The notes beneath the pieces are model-generated. The model saw only the letters and a program-made list of their open reading frames with translations, was not told the DNA's origin and did not search any database. From contig NZ_CP180210.1 of NCBI RefSeq assembly GCF_047556435.1, positions 1,488,001 through 1,552,000 of the forward strand: a stretch of 64,000 nucleotides of DNA, given 5' to 3'. The stretch is from Alteromonas sp047556435 (GTDB lineage Bacteria > Pseudomonadota > Gammaproteobacteria > Enterobacterales > Alteromonadaceae). The stretch's first letter is position 1, and each line of letters begins with the position of its first letter. A program made the position numbers and the translations under genes. This document shows, piece by piece, positions 54,074 to 63,251 of this stretch.

Positions 54074-55837
54074 ATGCGCACAGATTACTGTGGGAACATC
54101 GATTCATCATACATCGGTCAGGAAGTCACGCTTTGTGGCTGGGTAAACAAACGTCGCGATTTAGGTGGCGTAATCTTTATTGATCTGCGTGATCGAGAAG
54201 GCATTGTACAGGTAGTATTCGACCCCGATTTACCTGACGTACTGGACGTGGCTAACACGCTGCGCAGTGAATTTTGCGTCACACTTACCGGTAAAGTACG
54301 CGGCCGCCCTGAAGGGCAGGTGAACAAAGACATGCGGACAGGCGAAATTGAGATCCTGGGAACCGGTCTTGAAGTGATTAACAAAAGCGCAGTGCTGCCG
54401 CTGGACTGGAATCAGGAGAACTCAGAAGAGCAACGTTTGCGCTATCGCTATCTGGATCTGCGTCGCCCTGTTATGAGCCAGCGTCTTCAGTTCCGAGCCA
54501 AAGTCACAGCAGCGGTACGCCGCTACCTGGAAGACGACGGCTTTTTGGATATTGAAACGCCTATCCTGACCAAAGCGACACCTGAGGGTGCCCGTGATTA
54601 TCTGGTTCCCAGCCGCACGCATAAAGGTGAGTTTTTCGCGTTGCCACAATCACCCCAGTTGTTTAAACAATTGCTGATGATGTCTGGCATGGACCGTTAC
54701 TATCAAATCGTGAAATGTTTCCGTGATGAAGACTTGCGTGCTGATCGTCAGCCAGAGTTTACCCAAATCGATTTGGAGACCACGTTTTTAGATGCTGATG
54801 GCGTCATGCAAATCACCGAAGGCATGATCCGCAACCTGTTTAAGACCATGCTGGATGTCGACCTGGGGGATTTCCCACGGATGACCTACGAAGAGGCGAT
54901 GCGTCGCTTCGGTAGTGACAAACCCGATCTGCGTAACCCGCTTGAGCTGGTGGACGTGGCTGATTTGCTTAAAGACGTCGATTTCAAAGTATTCAGCGGC
55001 CCGGCGAATGACGAAAAAGGACGTGTTGCCGTTATCCGTGTACCGGGCGGTGCCAGCCTGTCACGCAAGCAAATTGATGACTACACCAAGTTCGTCGGCA
55101 TCTACGGAGCGAAAGGGCTGGCGTGGGTGAAAGTGAACGAGAAAGCCAAAGGCCAGGACGGGTTACAGTCACCGATCCTCAAATTCCTGAGTGCCGACAT
55201 TACCGACACATTGCTGGAGCGCACTGGCGCAGAAGACGGCGACATCCTGCTGTTTGGTGCTGACAACGCCACTGTTGTTACCGAAGCAATGGGCGCGCTG
55301 CGTCTTAAACTGGGTGAGGATTTTGAATTACTGCAAGGCGAATGGAAACCACTGTGGGTAGTTGACTTCCCGATGTTTGAAGAAGTGGATGGTAACTTGT
55401 ACGCACTGCATCATCCGTTCACTTCACCACGCAATTTAAGTGCAGAGGAGCTGAAAGCCAACCCGGTAGGCGCGCTGTCTGATGCTTACGATATGGTACT
55501 AAACGGCGTTGAGCTTGGCGGTGGTTCGGTGCGTATTCACGACCAGGCGATGCAGTCAGCGGTATTCAGCATTTTGGGCATCAATGAAGAAGAGGCAGAA
55601 AACAAATTTGGATTCCTGCTGGAGGCCCTCAAGTATGGCGCTCCGCCACATGCAGGACTGGCATTTGGCCTCGATCGTTTAGTTATGCTGATGACCGGTG
55701 CAAGCTCTATCCGCGATGTGATGGCATTCCCCAAAACAACAACGGCAGCATGTCCATTGACCGACGCCCCAAGCCCGGCAAATCCGCAACAGTTGGAAGA
55801 ACTTGCCATTGCGACGGTGAAAAAGTCTGTAGAATAA
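54074..55837 (+). CDS. aspS: Aspartate-tRNA ligase
   Basis: This 587-residue class IIb synthetase has an N-terminal OB-fold (GWVNKRRDLGGVIFIDLRDR near residue 22), motif 2 CFRDEDLRADRQPEFTQID near 215, the bacterial GAD insertion (about 285-415) and motif 3 GLAFGLDRLVML near 530. Its last codons overlap the start of nudB by one base (TAATG). The order aspS-nudB-ruvC-ruvA-ruvB is conserved in this group. Confidence 0.99.
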   Translation: MRTDYCGNIDSSYIGQEVTLCGWVNKRRDLGGVIFIDLRDREGIVQVVFDPDLPDVLDVANTLRSEFCVTLTGKVRGRPEGQVNKDMRTGEIEILGTGLEVINKSAVLPLDWNQENSEEQRLRYRYLDLRRPVMSQRLQFRAKVTAAVRRYLEDDGFLDIETPILTKATPEGARDYLVPSRTHKGEFFALPQSPQLFKQLLMMSGMDRYYQIVKCFRDEDLRADRQPEFTQIDLETTFLDADGVMQITEGMIRNLFKTMLDVDLGDFPRMTYEEAMRRFGSDKPDLRNPLELVDVADLLKDVDFKVFSGPANDEKGRVAVIRVPGGASLSRKQIDDYTKFVGIYGAKGLAWVKVNEKAKGQDGLQSPILKFLSADITDTLLERTGAEDGDILLFGADNATVVTEAMGALRLKLGEDFELLQGEWKPLWVVDFPMFEEVDGNLYALHHPFTSPRNLSAEELKANPVGALSDAYDMVLNGVELGGGSVRIHDQAMQSAVFSILGINEEEAENKFGFLLEALKYGAPPHAGLAFGLDRLVMLMTGASSIRDVMAFPKTTTAACPLTDAPSPANPQQLEELAIATVKKSVE

Positions 55838-56277
55838 TGGCTCTCAAGCGCCCTGAATCGGTGTTGGTGGTGCTGTTTGATCAGCACCATCGCATTCTCA
55901 TCATGCAGCGCGAAGATGACCCTGAGTTCTGGCAGTCAGTAACCGGGACGATTGAAGAAAATGAACGTCCTATTGACGCTGCTTATCGTGAGGTAAAAGA
56001 GGAAACCGGCATCTCGTTAAGTCCGGCGTCCTCTGCGATAGTCGATTGCCAGCACACCAATCGTTTTGAAATCCGCTCACGCTGGCTCCACCGGTATCCG
56101 CAGGGAACGCGGTATAATACCGAGCATGTCTTTTGTGCTCAGGTTGACAGCCGTCAGCCTGTACTCCTTACTGAACATACTCAATACGAATGGGTAACGC
56201 GTGAAGAGGCGATCGGCCGGCTTTGGTCACCTTCTAATCGCGATGCCATAACCCAATTTGTGCCGGAGAGCATTTAA
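55837..56277 (+). CDS. nudB: Dihydroneopterin triphosphate pyrophosphatase NudB
   Basis: The 146-residue Nudix hydrolase starts at ATG 55837, inside the aspS stop (MALKRPESVLVVL). The Nudix box is complete: G-x5-E-x7-REV-x-EETG between residues about 38 and 60. In E. coli NudB acts in folate synthesis and sits near aspS. In many gammaproteobacteria a yebC gene stands between nudB and ruvC; here nudB runs directly into ruvC with a one-base overlap. Confidence 0.95.
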   Translation: MALKRPESVLVVLFDQHHRILIMQREDDPEFWQSVTGTIEENERPIDAAYREVKEETGISLSPASSAIVDCQHTNRFEIRSRWLHRYPQGTRYNTEHVFCAQVDSRQPVLLTEHTQYEWVTREEAIGRLWSPSNRDAITQFVPESI

Positions 56278-56795
56278 TGATAATACTGGGTATAGATCCA
56301 GGTTCTCGTATAACTGGCTATGGCCTCATTAAGCGTCAGCAGGGGAAGCTGGTGTATGTAGCCAGTGGTTGTATCCGCGTAGGCACCAATGAATTGCCTG
56401 AGCGATTGGCGAATATTTTTACCGGGATTGGCGATATCATCCGTCAGTATGCGCCACAGCAATTTGCAATAGAGCAGGTGTTTATGGCCAAAAATCCGGA
56501 TTCAGCGCTGAAACTGGGGCAAGCCAGAGGAGCCGCAATTGTCGCCGCCACGCAGGCATCCCTGCCGGTAGCAGAATATTCGGCCAGACAAATCAAACAG
56601 GCCGTGGTCGGCAAGGGCAGTGCGGATAAAACGCAGGTGCAGCACATGGTAAAGAATCTACTGAATTTAAGTGGTACGCCACAGGCAGATGCGGCTGACG
56701 CACTTGCTGTCGCATTGTGCCATGCCCATACCGAACAAAGTTTGGTTAGCATGGCCGGACAGGTGAGAAAAACCGTGCGCGGCAGAATGCGCTAA
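56277..56795 (+). CDS. ruvC: Holliday junction endonuclease RuvC
   Basis: This 172-residue nuclease resolves Holliday junctions. The four acidic catalytic residues are visible: Asp in LGIDPGSRITGYG, Glu in AIEQVFM, and the pair in DAADALAVALCH. It starts one base inside the nudB stop and is followed by ruvA 16 bases later. Confidence 0.98.
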   Translation: MIILGIDPGSRITGYGLIKRQQGKLVYVASGCIRVGTNELPERLANIFTGIGDIIRQYAPQQFAIEQVFMAKNPDSALKLGQARGAAIVAATQASLPVAEYSARQIKQAVVGKGSADKTQVQHMVKNLLNLSGTPQADAADALAVALCHAHTEQSLVSMAGQVRKTVRGRMR

Positions 56796-56811
56796 GTAAC
56801 AGGTAGTAAAC

Positions 56812-57429
56812 ATGATAGGAAGAATTCAGGGTACGCTGATAGAGAAACAGCCTCCCGAGGTACTGATAGATGTAGGCGGTGTGGGCTATGAAATTCAGAT
56901 GCCCATGACAAGCTTTTATCAGTTGCCGGCCGTGGGGGAAAACGTCACCGTATTTACCCATTTCGTGGTACGCGAAGATGCACAATTGCTGTTTGGTTTT
57001 GCAGATAAAATGGAGCGGGGCTTGTTCAGAGAGTTGATAAAAGCCAATGGCGTCGGTCCAAAACTTGGACTTACCATTTTATCAGGCATGTCTGCACCGC
57101 AGTTTTTAACCAGTGTGCAGAACGAGGATGTCTCGGCGCTGGTAAGTTTACCAGGTATTGGTAAGAAAACGGCCGAAAGGCTGGTTGTGGAATTAAAAGA
57201 TCGTCTGGCAAAATTTGGTAAGTCAGAAAGCATATCGTTACCGGTATCAACTGACAGTCTGGCAGGTCAGACAATTGTGGCGGTAAATGATGCCAGAGAA
57301 GAGGCGCAAAGCGCCTTGGTGGCACTTGGTTATAAGCCAGCACAAGCCAGCAAACTGGTAAGTAGCGTTTATCAGGACGGTATGGAAAGTGAAGCGGTCA
57401 TCCGCGAAGCGCTGAAAGCAGCCATTTAA
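56812..57429 (+). CDS. ruvA: Holliday junction branch migration protein RuvA
   Basis: This 205-residue protein has the three RuvA domains: an OB-fold beginning MIGRIQGTLIEKQPPEVLID, helix-hairpin-helix motifs around SLPGIGKKTAERLVVELKDR, and a C-terminal RuvB-binding domain (EEAQSALVALGYKPAQASKLV). It lies 16 bases after ruvC and 29 before ruvB. Confidence 0.98.
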   Translation: MIGRIQGTLIEKQPPEVLIDVGGVGYEIQMPMTSFYQLPAVGENVTVFTHFVVREDAQLLFGFADKMERGLFRELIKANGVGPKLGLTILSGMSAPQFLTSVQNEDVSALVSLPGIGKKTAERLVVELKDRLAKFGKSESISLPVSTDSLAGQTIVAVNDAREEAQSALVALGYKPAQASKLVSSVYQDGMESEAVIREALKAAI

Positions 57430-57458
57430 TCGACTATTCAGGTTAGGTACAAAACACC

Positions 57459-58478
57459 ATGATTGAAGCGGATCGCCTCATTACGCCCACCTCCAATAAC
57501 GAAGATGAAGTTATTGATCGCGCTATTCGGCCTAAAATGCTGGATGACTACACTGGGCAGCCCCATGTCTGCGAACAGATGGAAATATTTATACAGGCAG
57601 CCCGTAAACGCGAGGATGCGCTGGATCATTTGTTAATCTTCGGCCCTCCCGGACTCGGTAAAACCACGTTGGCGAATATCGTAGCCAACGAAATGGGCGT
57701 GAATATCAAAACCACGTCTGGGCCGGTACTTGAAAAAGCGGGTGATCTTGCGGCGCTGCTGACCAACCTTGAACGTAATGACGTATTATTTATTGATGAA
57801 ATCCATCGTTTAAGTCCGGTAGTGGAAGAAATCTTGTATCCGGCAATGGAAGACTATCAACTGGATATCATGATTGGTGAAGGGCCTGCCGCGCGCTCAA
57901 TCAAACTGGATTTGCCGCCTTTTACGCTAGTGGGTGCTACGACGCGTGCCGGCTCACTGACATCGCCGCTTCGCGACAGGTTCGGCATTGTTCAGCGACT
58001 GGAATTCTATTCGGTAAAAGATTTAACCCAAATAGTAAAACGCAGTGCTGACTACCTGAATATGGACATGGAAGAGAGCGGGGCGCAGGAAGTGGCACGC
58101 CGTGCGCGCGGTACGCCACGCATTGCCAACCGGTTATTGCGGCGGGTGCGGGACTATGCGGAAATTAAAACCGATGGCAGCGTGAGTGCAGAAGTTGCTG
58201 CCAAAGCACTCGACATGCTCGATGTCGATAAAGAAGGCTTCGATTATATGGACAGAAAGTTACTAACGGCTATCATCGATAAATTCGATGGCGGACCGGT
58301 AGGATTGGATAACCTCGCTGCCGCGATTGGCGAAGAAAAAGAGACTATCGAAGATGTCATTGAGCCGTTTCTAATCCAACAGGGCTTTTTACAGCGCACA
58401 CCGCGAGGAAGGATCGTTTCGCAGCGTGCTTATCTTCACTTCGGCTTTACGCCGAAATCGCCGGTCAAGCCTGCCTGA
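57459..58478 (+). CDS. ruvB: Holliday junction branch migration ATPase RuvB
   Basis: This 339-residue AAA+ motor has Walker A GPPGLGKTT, Walker B LFIDEIHRL, sensor 1 GATTRAGSLTSPLRDRFG and a C-terminal winged helix ending FTPKSPVKPA. It is the last gene of the ruv set and is followed by the sRNA region on the other strand. Confidence 0.99.
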   Translation: MIEADRLITPTSNNEDEVIDRAIRPKMLDDYTGQPHVCEQMEIFIQAARKREDALDHLLIFGPPGLGKTTLANIVANEMGVNIKTTSGPVLEKAGDLAALLTNLERNDVLFIDEIHRLSPVVEEILYPAMEDYQLDIMIGEGPAARSIKLDLPPFTLVGATTRAGSLTSPLRDRFGIVQRLEFYSVKDLTQIVKRSADYLNMDMEESGAQEVARRARGTPRIANRLLRRVRDYAEIKTDGSVSAEVAAKALDMLDVDKEGFDYMDRKLLTAIIDKFDGGPVGLDNLAAAIGEEKETIEDVIEPFLIQQGFLQRTPRGRIVSQRAYLHFGFTPKSPVKPA

Positions 58479-58596
58479 GCGATTGCTTTTCATTAACAGG
58501 TTCGCTCCGCTTGGGGCGAGCAAGTTTTGCTTTCAATATAATTGACTATCAACGTGAGCAACACCGCAAAAGGTAGTTTCAGGCGGGACTTCAGGC

Positions 58597-58725
58597 AAAA
58601 AAAAGCCCGCTCATAAGAACGGGCTAAAACAACAAGTGTTGAAGGAAATAAATCCAGGGAACTCATGTCTAACAGGAGAAAATCTCTCATGACCGCTTTC
58701 GCCATCATGTTCTGTATGACTGATG
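58597..58725 (-). ncRNA. Candidate small RNA of about 130 nt
   Basis: On the minus strand a promoter (58732-58759) would start an RNA near 58725. It ends in a terminator whose stem is AGCCCG (58604-58609) with CGGGCT (58620-58625), followed on the minus strand by eight T (58597-58604). A frame of 71 codons also crosses this region and runs beyond the terminator, so it is not a good gene. I do not recognise the RNA. A peptide of fewer than 40 residues within it cannot be excluded. Confidence 0.6.
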
Positions 58726-58731
58726 GCGCGC

Positions 58732-58759
58732 ATTATAGAGACGTCAGGGTTTCTTGCAA
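58732..58759 (-). promoter_or_regulatory. Strong minus-strand promoter for the candidate small RNA
   Basis: Read on the minus strand, TTGCAA (58754-58759) and a perfect TATAAT (58732-58737) are 16 bases apart. GCGCGCC follows the -10, a GC-rich discriminator like those of stable RNA promoters. The rpsP promoter at 25798 has the same boxes and spacing. Confidence 0.75.
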
Positions 58760-58947
58760 TTGAGGAAAATTGCGTTTTCAGATTAAAAAAACTAATGTGT
58801 GAGCTTTCTGTTAATGCGGGTTCTATATATGGTTAAATCGTTATACTTTAGTGGCCTGTAGGGTTGCAAGTGCATTGATTTTTTATGCATATTAAGCGAT
58901 GCGAAATGACGCTTGGTATTAATATTTGTACTGTGGGAAGCATAATT

Positions 58948-59346
58948 ATGCATACGTGTCAGATTCGGGTGTATTACGAGGACACCGATGCCGGTGGGAT
59001 AGTGTATTACGCCAATTATCTGAAATTTTTTGAGCGCGCCAGAACGGAATGGTTGCGCTCGCTGGGATACGAGCAAGATAGCTTGATGGAACAATCCGTT
59101 GCCTTTGTCGTCAAACGGGTTGAAATGCATAACCACGCGCCCGCGCGATTCAATCAACTGTTGAGTATTGAGACGCAAATTGTAGAATTAGGGGGCGCTA
59201 GTATGACATTTAAACAAGTTATAACAAACACGCAGCAAGACGTTTTGGTCACTGCGGAAATACAGGTTGCCTGTGTGGATTTGGCGAAGATGAAAGCTCG
59301 TCGCCTGCCACGCACTTTGCTAGGGGATATATCGCGTGGAGTCTGA
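58948..59346 (+). CDS. ybgC: Tol-Pal-associated acyl-CoA thioesterase YbgC
   Basis: The best start is the ATG at 58948 (MHTCQIRVYYEDTDAGG), giving 132 residues; an upstream ATG at 58885 would add 21 unconserved residues. The hot-dog thioesterase signature with the catalytic Asp lies in YEDTDAGGIVYYANYLKFFERARTEWL. It overlaps tolQ by 11 bases and heads the tol-pal operon, as in E. coli. Confidence 0.95.
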   Translation: MHTCQIRVYYEDTDAGGIVYYANYLKFFERARTEWLRSLGYEQDSLMEQSVAFVVKRVEMHNHAPARFNQLLSIETQIVELGGASMTFKQVITNTQQDVLVTAEIQVACVDLAKMKARRLPRTLLGDISRGV

Positions 59347-60019
59347 TCTCACTTTTATCGGATTGTTTTTACAAGCCAGTTTTATCGTACAACTGGTGAT
59401 GTTGTTGTTATTAAGTGTTTCCGTTGCCTCCTGGGCGTTTATTTTTCAGCGCAGCAAAGCGCTGAATGCTGCCAGAAGTGAAATGCGTCAGTTCGAAGAT
59501 AAATTCTGGTCCGGTGCCGACTTAAACCGGTTGTATCAGGAGCTCTCTGCCAGACCCAACGTCTCCGGTCTTGCCAGTATTTTTTGTGCCGGATTCAAAG
59601 AATTTGTGCGGCTGCGTAAAAGTAATACCAGTACAAGTGGTATTGTTGATGGCACTTACCGTGCTATGCGCGTAAACATGTCCCGTGAGATTGACCAGTT
59701 GGAAAGCCGACTTCCTTTTCTTGCTACTGCCGGGTCGATAAGTCCGTATATTGGCTTGTTCGGTACAGTGTGGGGCATCATGAATGCCTTTATCGCACTG
59801 GGTGAAGTGCAGCAAGCAACACTAGCTATGGTCGCGCCAGGCATTGCAGAGGCGCTGATCGCCACTGCCATCGGCCTGTTCGCCGCAATCCCCGCGGTTA
59901 TTGCCTACAACCGCTTCAGCCATCAGGTAGAAAAGCTGGAAAATAGCTACGGCAACTTTATGGAAGAGTTTTCTGCCATCCTTCATCGCCAGGCTGCTGC
60001 TCAGCAGGCACCGCAGTAA
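59336..60019 (+). CDS. tolQ: Tol-Pal energising protein TolQ
   Basis: This 227-residue protein has three transmembrane helices (about 14-38, 130-155 and 165-190) with the conserved PYIGLFGTVWGIMNAF and VAPGIAEALIATAIGLFAAIPA. With TolR it harvests the proton gradient to drive TolA. A GTG start overlaps the ybgC end. Confidence 0.98.
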   Translation: MESDLTFIGLFLQASFIVQLVMLLLLSVSVASWAFIFQRSKALNAARSEMRQFEDKFWSGADLNRLYQELSARPNVSGLASIFCAGFKEFVRLRKSNTSTSGIVDGTYRAMRVNMSREIDQLESRLPFLATAGSISPYIGLFGTVWGIMNAFIALGEVQQATLAMVAPGIAEALIATAIGLFAAIPAVIAYNRFSHQVEKLENSYGNFMEEFSAILHRQAAAQQAPQ

Positions 60020-60057
60020 GCGGTACTTCGGCACTGTTCCTGCTAGGAGGATAGTTT

Positions 60058-60480
60058 ATGTATGTACGAAAACGCCGTCGCCCGGTTTCTGAAATTAACG
60101 TTGTACCTTATATCGACGTGATGTTGGTGTTGCTGATTATCTTTATGGTAACGGCGCCGCTGATTTCACAGGGCGTTAAAGTTGATTTACCGAAAGCCAG
60201 CGCGAACCCGATTGAACAGGAAGATACTCCGCCACTGATTGCCTCTGTTGATGTTAAAGGGCGGTACTATCTGAATGTGGGTGAGGATCAGGAAAGAGTG
60301 CTGGCCGGTGACGAGCTGGCCGCATTAGTGCAGGCACAGCTACAGAAAGACCCACAAACACCCGTGGTAGTAAAAGGAGACGGACAGGTTGCGTACAATG
60401 AAGTCATTCAGTTGATGGTGTTGTTGCAGCAAGCAGGCGTGCCGACGGTTGGGTTGATGACGGATCCGGTGGAACCTTGA
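60058..60480 (+). CDS. tolR: Tol-Pal energising protein TolR
   Basis: This 140-residue ExbD/TolR protein has one transmembrane helix with the proton-relay Asp in VVPYIDVMLVLLIIFMV, then a periplasmic domain ending in VPTVGLMTDPV. It overlaps tolA by 4 bases. Confidence 0.98.
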   Translation: MYVRKRRRPVSEINVVPYIDVMLVLLIIFMVTAPLISQGVKVDLPKASANPIEQEDTPPLIASVDVKGRYYLNVGEDQERVLAGDELAALVQAQLQKDPQTPVVVKGDGQVAYNEVIQLMVLLQQAGVPTVGLMTDPVEP

Positions 60481-61286
60481 GTAAGAAAAATCCTTTCGCC
60501 AATATGTCACCAGAAGCCCTGTCGGTTTATAAGTCGCTGGGCGTGCATGGTGTTATTGCCGTACTGTTGCTGATTAGCGTCAGTTTTTCACCTGAACCCC
60601 TCCCATCGGTGCCGTCGAATGCACCCATGATTGAAGCGACATTTATTGATGCGCAGGCTATTGCTGATCAAAAGCGGGCCCAGGCTCAAGCTGAGGCTCA
60701 GGCAAGAGCTGAAGAACAGGAACGTGAGCGTAAAGCGCAGCAAGCTGCTGAACAAAAACGTCAGCAAGCCCTTGCAGAGCGCGAGGCGCGAGAGAAGCGC
60801 GAAGCTGAAGCTGCGGAGCGTCAGCGCCAGCAGGAACTTAAACGTATAGCTGCGCAGAAGGAAAAAGAGCGTAAGGAACGTGAGGCCCGCGAGAAGGCCG
60901 AAGCCGAACGCAAAAAGCAGGAAGCACAGCAGCAAGCAGAAATGGAAAGGATCATGCAAGAGCAGCTTGCACAAGAACAGGCAGCTCAGCAACAACGTCG
61001 TCGACAACAGGTGATGACCGAGGTGGAAAGGTATCAGGCACTGATCCAGCAGACGATAAAACGGTATCTTATAGATGACGATAGCTACAATGGGAAAACC
61101 TGTCGGATTAACATCAGACTGGCTACTACCGGTTATGTAACCAGCATTCGTGTGCTGGGTGGTGATGACGCCTTATGTCGGGCAGCAGAAAGTGCGGTCA
61201 GACGTGCAGAAGAACTGCCAGTGTCTGACGCGCCTGATGTCTATGAGCAGTTAAAAGATATTACTCTAAAAGTGGAAATGCAGTGA
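60477..61286 (+). CDS. tolA: Tol-Pal linker protein TolA
   Basis: This 269-residue protein has an N-terminal transmembrane helix (about residues 20-42), a long helical domain rich in Ala, Lys, Glu, Gln and Arg (about 55-175) and a C-terminal globular domain with two Cys (GKTCRINIRLATTGYV and DALCRAAESAV). The start codon is TTG or GTG in overlap with the tolR end. TolA links TolQR to TolB and Pal across the periplasm. The helical domain is shorter than in E. coli. Confidence 0.95.
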   Translation: MSKKNPFANMSPEALSVYKSLGVHGVIAVLLLISVSFSPEPLPSVPSNAPMIEATFIDAQAIADQKRAQAQAEAQARAEEQERERKAQQAAEQKRQQALAEREAREKREAEAAERQRQQELKRIAAQKEKERKEREAREKAEAERKKQEAQQQAEMERIMQEQLAQEQAAQQQRRRQQVMTEVERYQALIQQTIKRYLIDDDSYNGKTCRINIRLATTGYVTSIRVLGGDDALCRAAESAVRRAEELPVSDAPDVYEQLKDITLKVEMQ

Positions 61287-62644
61287 GAATGAGAAAAATC
61301 GGAATTGGACTGGCGCTCATATGTGCCATGATCAGTTCGGCCGCACAGGCTACGCTGGAAATTGTTATTACCGAAGGGGTAGATAGCGCTAGGCCCATTG
61401 GTATTGTCCCATTTAAATGGAAAGGCGACGGCAGTATGCCGGGCGAATTAACCAAGGTTATTCGCGCTGATTTGATGCGCAGTGGTAAATTCAATCCATT
61501 GCCGGTGGACGCTTTACCCCAATACCCAGAAACCGACTCTCAGGTTAGCTACGCCAGTTGGGCTAGTACCGGTGCCGATACCATCCTTGTAGGCACCATT
61601 GAACAGGAATCGGTTGACCGCTATGTCGTTACTTACGAGCTTATTGATGTATTACGCGGACAGGTTACAAAAGGACAGAACAAATCGCTGAAAAACGGTC
61701 AGTTGGTTTCCAGTGAAGATCATATCATTGCGCGTGGTAAGTCGATTATTTCTGGAACTGACTTCAGAACCCATGCGCATCGTATCAGTGATGTCGTTTA
61801 TGAAAAGCTGACTGGCGTACGTGGTGCATTTTTAACCAGAATTGCTTACGTTATTGTTCGTGACCGGGAAAAGAATGAACTTCCATACCAACTTGTGATT
61901 GCAGATTACGACGGCGAGAATGAAATCCGTCTGCTATCTTCACCAGAGCCTCTGATGTCACCGTCATGGTCTCCTGACGGCGAGAAAATCGCGTATGTCA
62001 GTTTTGAAAATAAGCGGCCGCAGATTTATATTCAGGATATTTACACTGCTAAGCGAGAGCAAATTACTGATTTTCCAGGCATTAATGGTAGCCCTACATT
62101 TTCGCCAGACGGTAAACAGCTGGCGATGGTACTGTCAAAGGACGGGAATCCTGAGATTTATGTGATGGACCTGGATACCAGAAGTATACGCAGAATTACG
62201 CGAAATCGTGCCATTGATACTGAACCCGCCTGGGCACCAGATGGGCAAAGCCTGATATTTAGCTCTGAACGGGGTGGTAAACCTCAGATTTATAGCGTAA
62301 ATTTATCATCAGGGAATGTGAGACGTCTTACGTTTGTTGGTGAGCAGAACCTCGGGGGCACAATTACCCCTGATGGTAAACAGATGGTTGTGGTAAACAG
62401 AACCAATGGAAATTACCATATCGCCAAACAGGCAGTTGATGATGGTGCGCCTCAGGTGCTTACCAGAACGTATCTGGATGAGTCACCAAGTATAGCGCCG
62501 AATGGAAGCATGATTATATACAGCACATTACATGACGGTAAAAAGGTGTTATCCCTTGTATCGCTTGATGGGCGTTTTAAGGCTAGGTTACCAGCAGCCA
62601 ATGGACAAGTTAAGTCGCCGAGTTGGTCACCATTTTTGTTTTAA
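61283..62644 (+). CDS. tolB: Tol-Pal translocation protein TolB
   Basis: This 453-residue periplasmic protein has a signal peptide (about residues 1-23), an N-terminal domain that contacts TolA and a six-bladed beta-propeller from about residue 190 with repeated SPDG segments (SWSPDGEKIAYVS, TFSPDGKQLAMV, AWAPDGQSLIFSS). It overlaps tolA by 4 bases and is followed by pal. Confidence 0.98.
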   Translation: MRMRKIGIGLALICAMISSAAQATLEIVITEGVDSARPIGIVPFKWKGDGSMPGELTKVIRADLMRSGKFNPLPVDALPQYPETDSQVSYASWASTGADTILVGTIEQESVDRYVVTYELIDVLRGQVTKGQNKSLKNGQLVSSEDHIIARGKSIISGTDFRTHAHRISDVVYEKLTGVRGAFLTRIAYVIVRDREKNELPYQLVIADYDGENEIRLLSSPEPLMSPSWSPDGEKIAYVSFENKRPQIYIQDIYTAKREQITDFPGINGSPTFSPDGKQLAMVLSKDGNPEIYVMDLDTRSIRRITRNRAIDTEPAWAPDGQSLIFSSERGGKPQIYSVNLSSGNVRRLTFVGEQNLGGTITPDGKQMVVVNRTNGNYHIAKQAVDDGAPQVLTRTYLDESPSIAPNGSMIIYSTLHDGKKVLSLVSLDGRFKARLPAANGQVKSPSWSPFLF

Positions 62645-62684
62645 CAAACTCAAATATTGATGAATAAATATAAGGATTAAGAGG

Positions 62685-63251
62685 ATGCAAATGAATAAAG
62701 TAATGAAAAGTTTCATTATCGCCTTGCCAGTGGTGACTATGATGGCTTGTTCATCAGGACCAAGTGAAGAAGAGCTAGCAGCAGAGCGTAACCGTCAGGC
62801 GCAAGAACAAGCTGAAGCGGAAGCCGCGGCGCGTGCAGCTGAAGCTGAGCGTGTTAAGGCAGAAGCGGCTGAGCGCATGCAGCGTGAAGAAGAAATGGTT
62901 CAGCAAGAGCTGGAATCATTGAAAAACGAACAAACCGTGTACTTCGATTTTGACCGTTCAAGCATCAAGGCGGAATTCCGTTCACTGCTTGATAAGCACG
63001 CTGAGTTTCTGGTAGCGAATCCAGACCAGAACGTTGTTATCGAAGGCCACACTGACAGTCGCGGTACGCCTGAGTACAACATCGCCCTGGGTGAGCGTCG
63101 TGCGAAAGCTGTAGAAACGTATCTGATGAATGCTGGTGTTAGCAGCTCACAGATTTCCGTGGTGTCTTACGGTGAAGAAAAACCTGCTGTGATGGGGTCA
63201 ACTGAGTACGCTATGGCTCAGAACCGTCGCGGAGTGGTTGTTTATCAATAA
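62685..63251 (+). CDS. pal: Peptidoglycan-associated lipoprotein Pal
   Basis: This 188-residue lipoprotein has lipobox MACS (Cys at about residue 22), an Ala/Glu-rich linker (about 30-80) and an OmpA-like peptidoglycan-binding domain with VYFDFDRSSIK and VIEGHTDSRGTPEYN. Its TAA stop overlaps the ATG of the next gene by one base. A start at 62691 (second Met) is possible. Confidence 0.97.
   Translation: MQMNKVMKSFIIALPVVTMMACSSGPSEEELAAERNRQAQEQAEAEAAARAAEAERVKAEAAERMQREEEMVQQELESLKNEQTVYFDFDRSSIKAEFRSLLDKHAEFLVANPDQNVVIEGHTDSRGTPEYNIALGERRAKAVETYLMNAGVSSSQISVVSYGEEKPAVMGSTEYAMAQNRRGVVVYQ

Larger units (their letters stand above)
58479..58947. other. Intergenic region with a candidate small RNA on the minus strand
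   Basis: About 470 bases separate ruvB from ybgC. They hold the minus-strand promoter, candidate RNA and terminator listed separately. From 58780 to 58947 the sequence is AT-rich and presumably contains the ybgC-tol promoter; no clear pair of boxes was defined. Confidence 0.6.

Noticed and set aside
58493..58708. A 71-residue protein on the minus strand across the small RNA region
   Set aside because: The frame passes through the transcription terminator and has no ribosome binding site; the promoter-terminator unit is better explained as an RNA.
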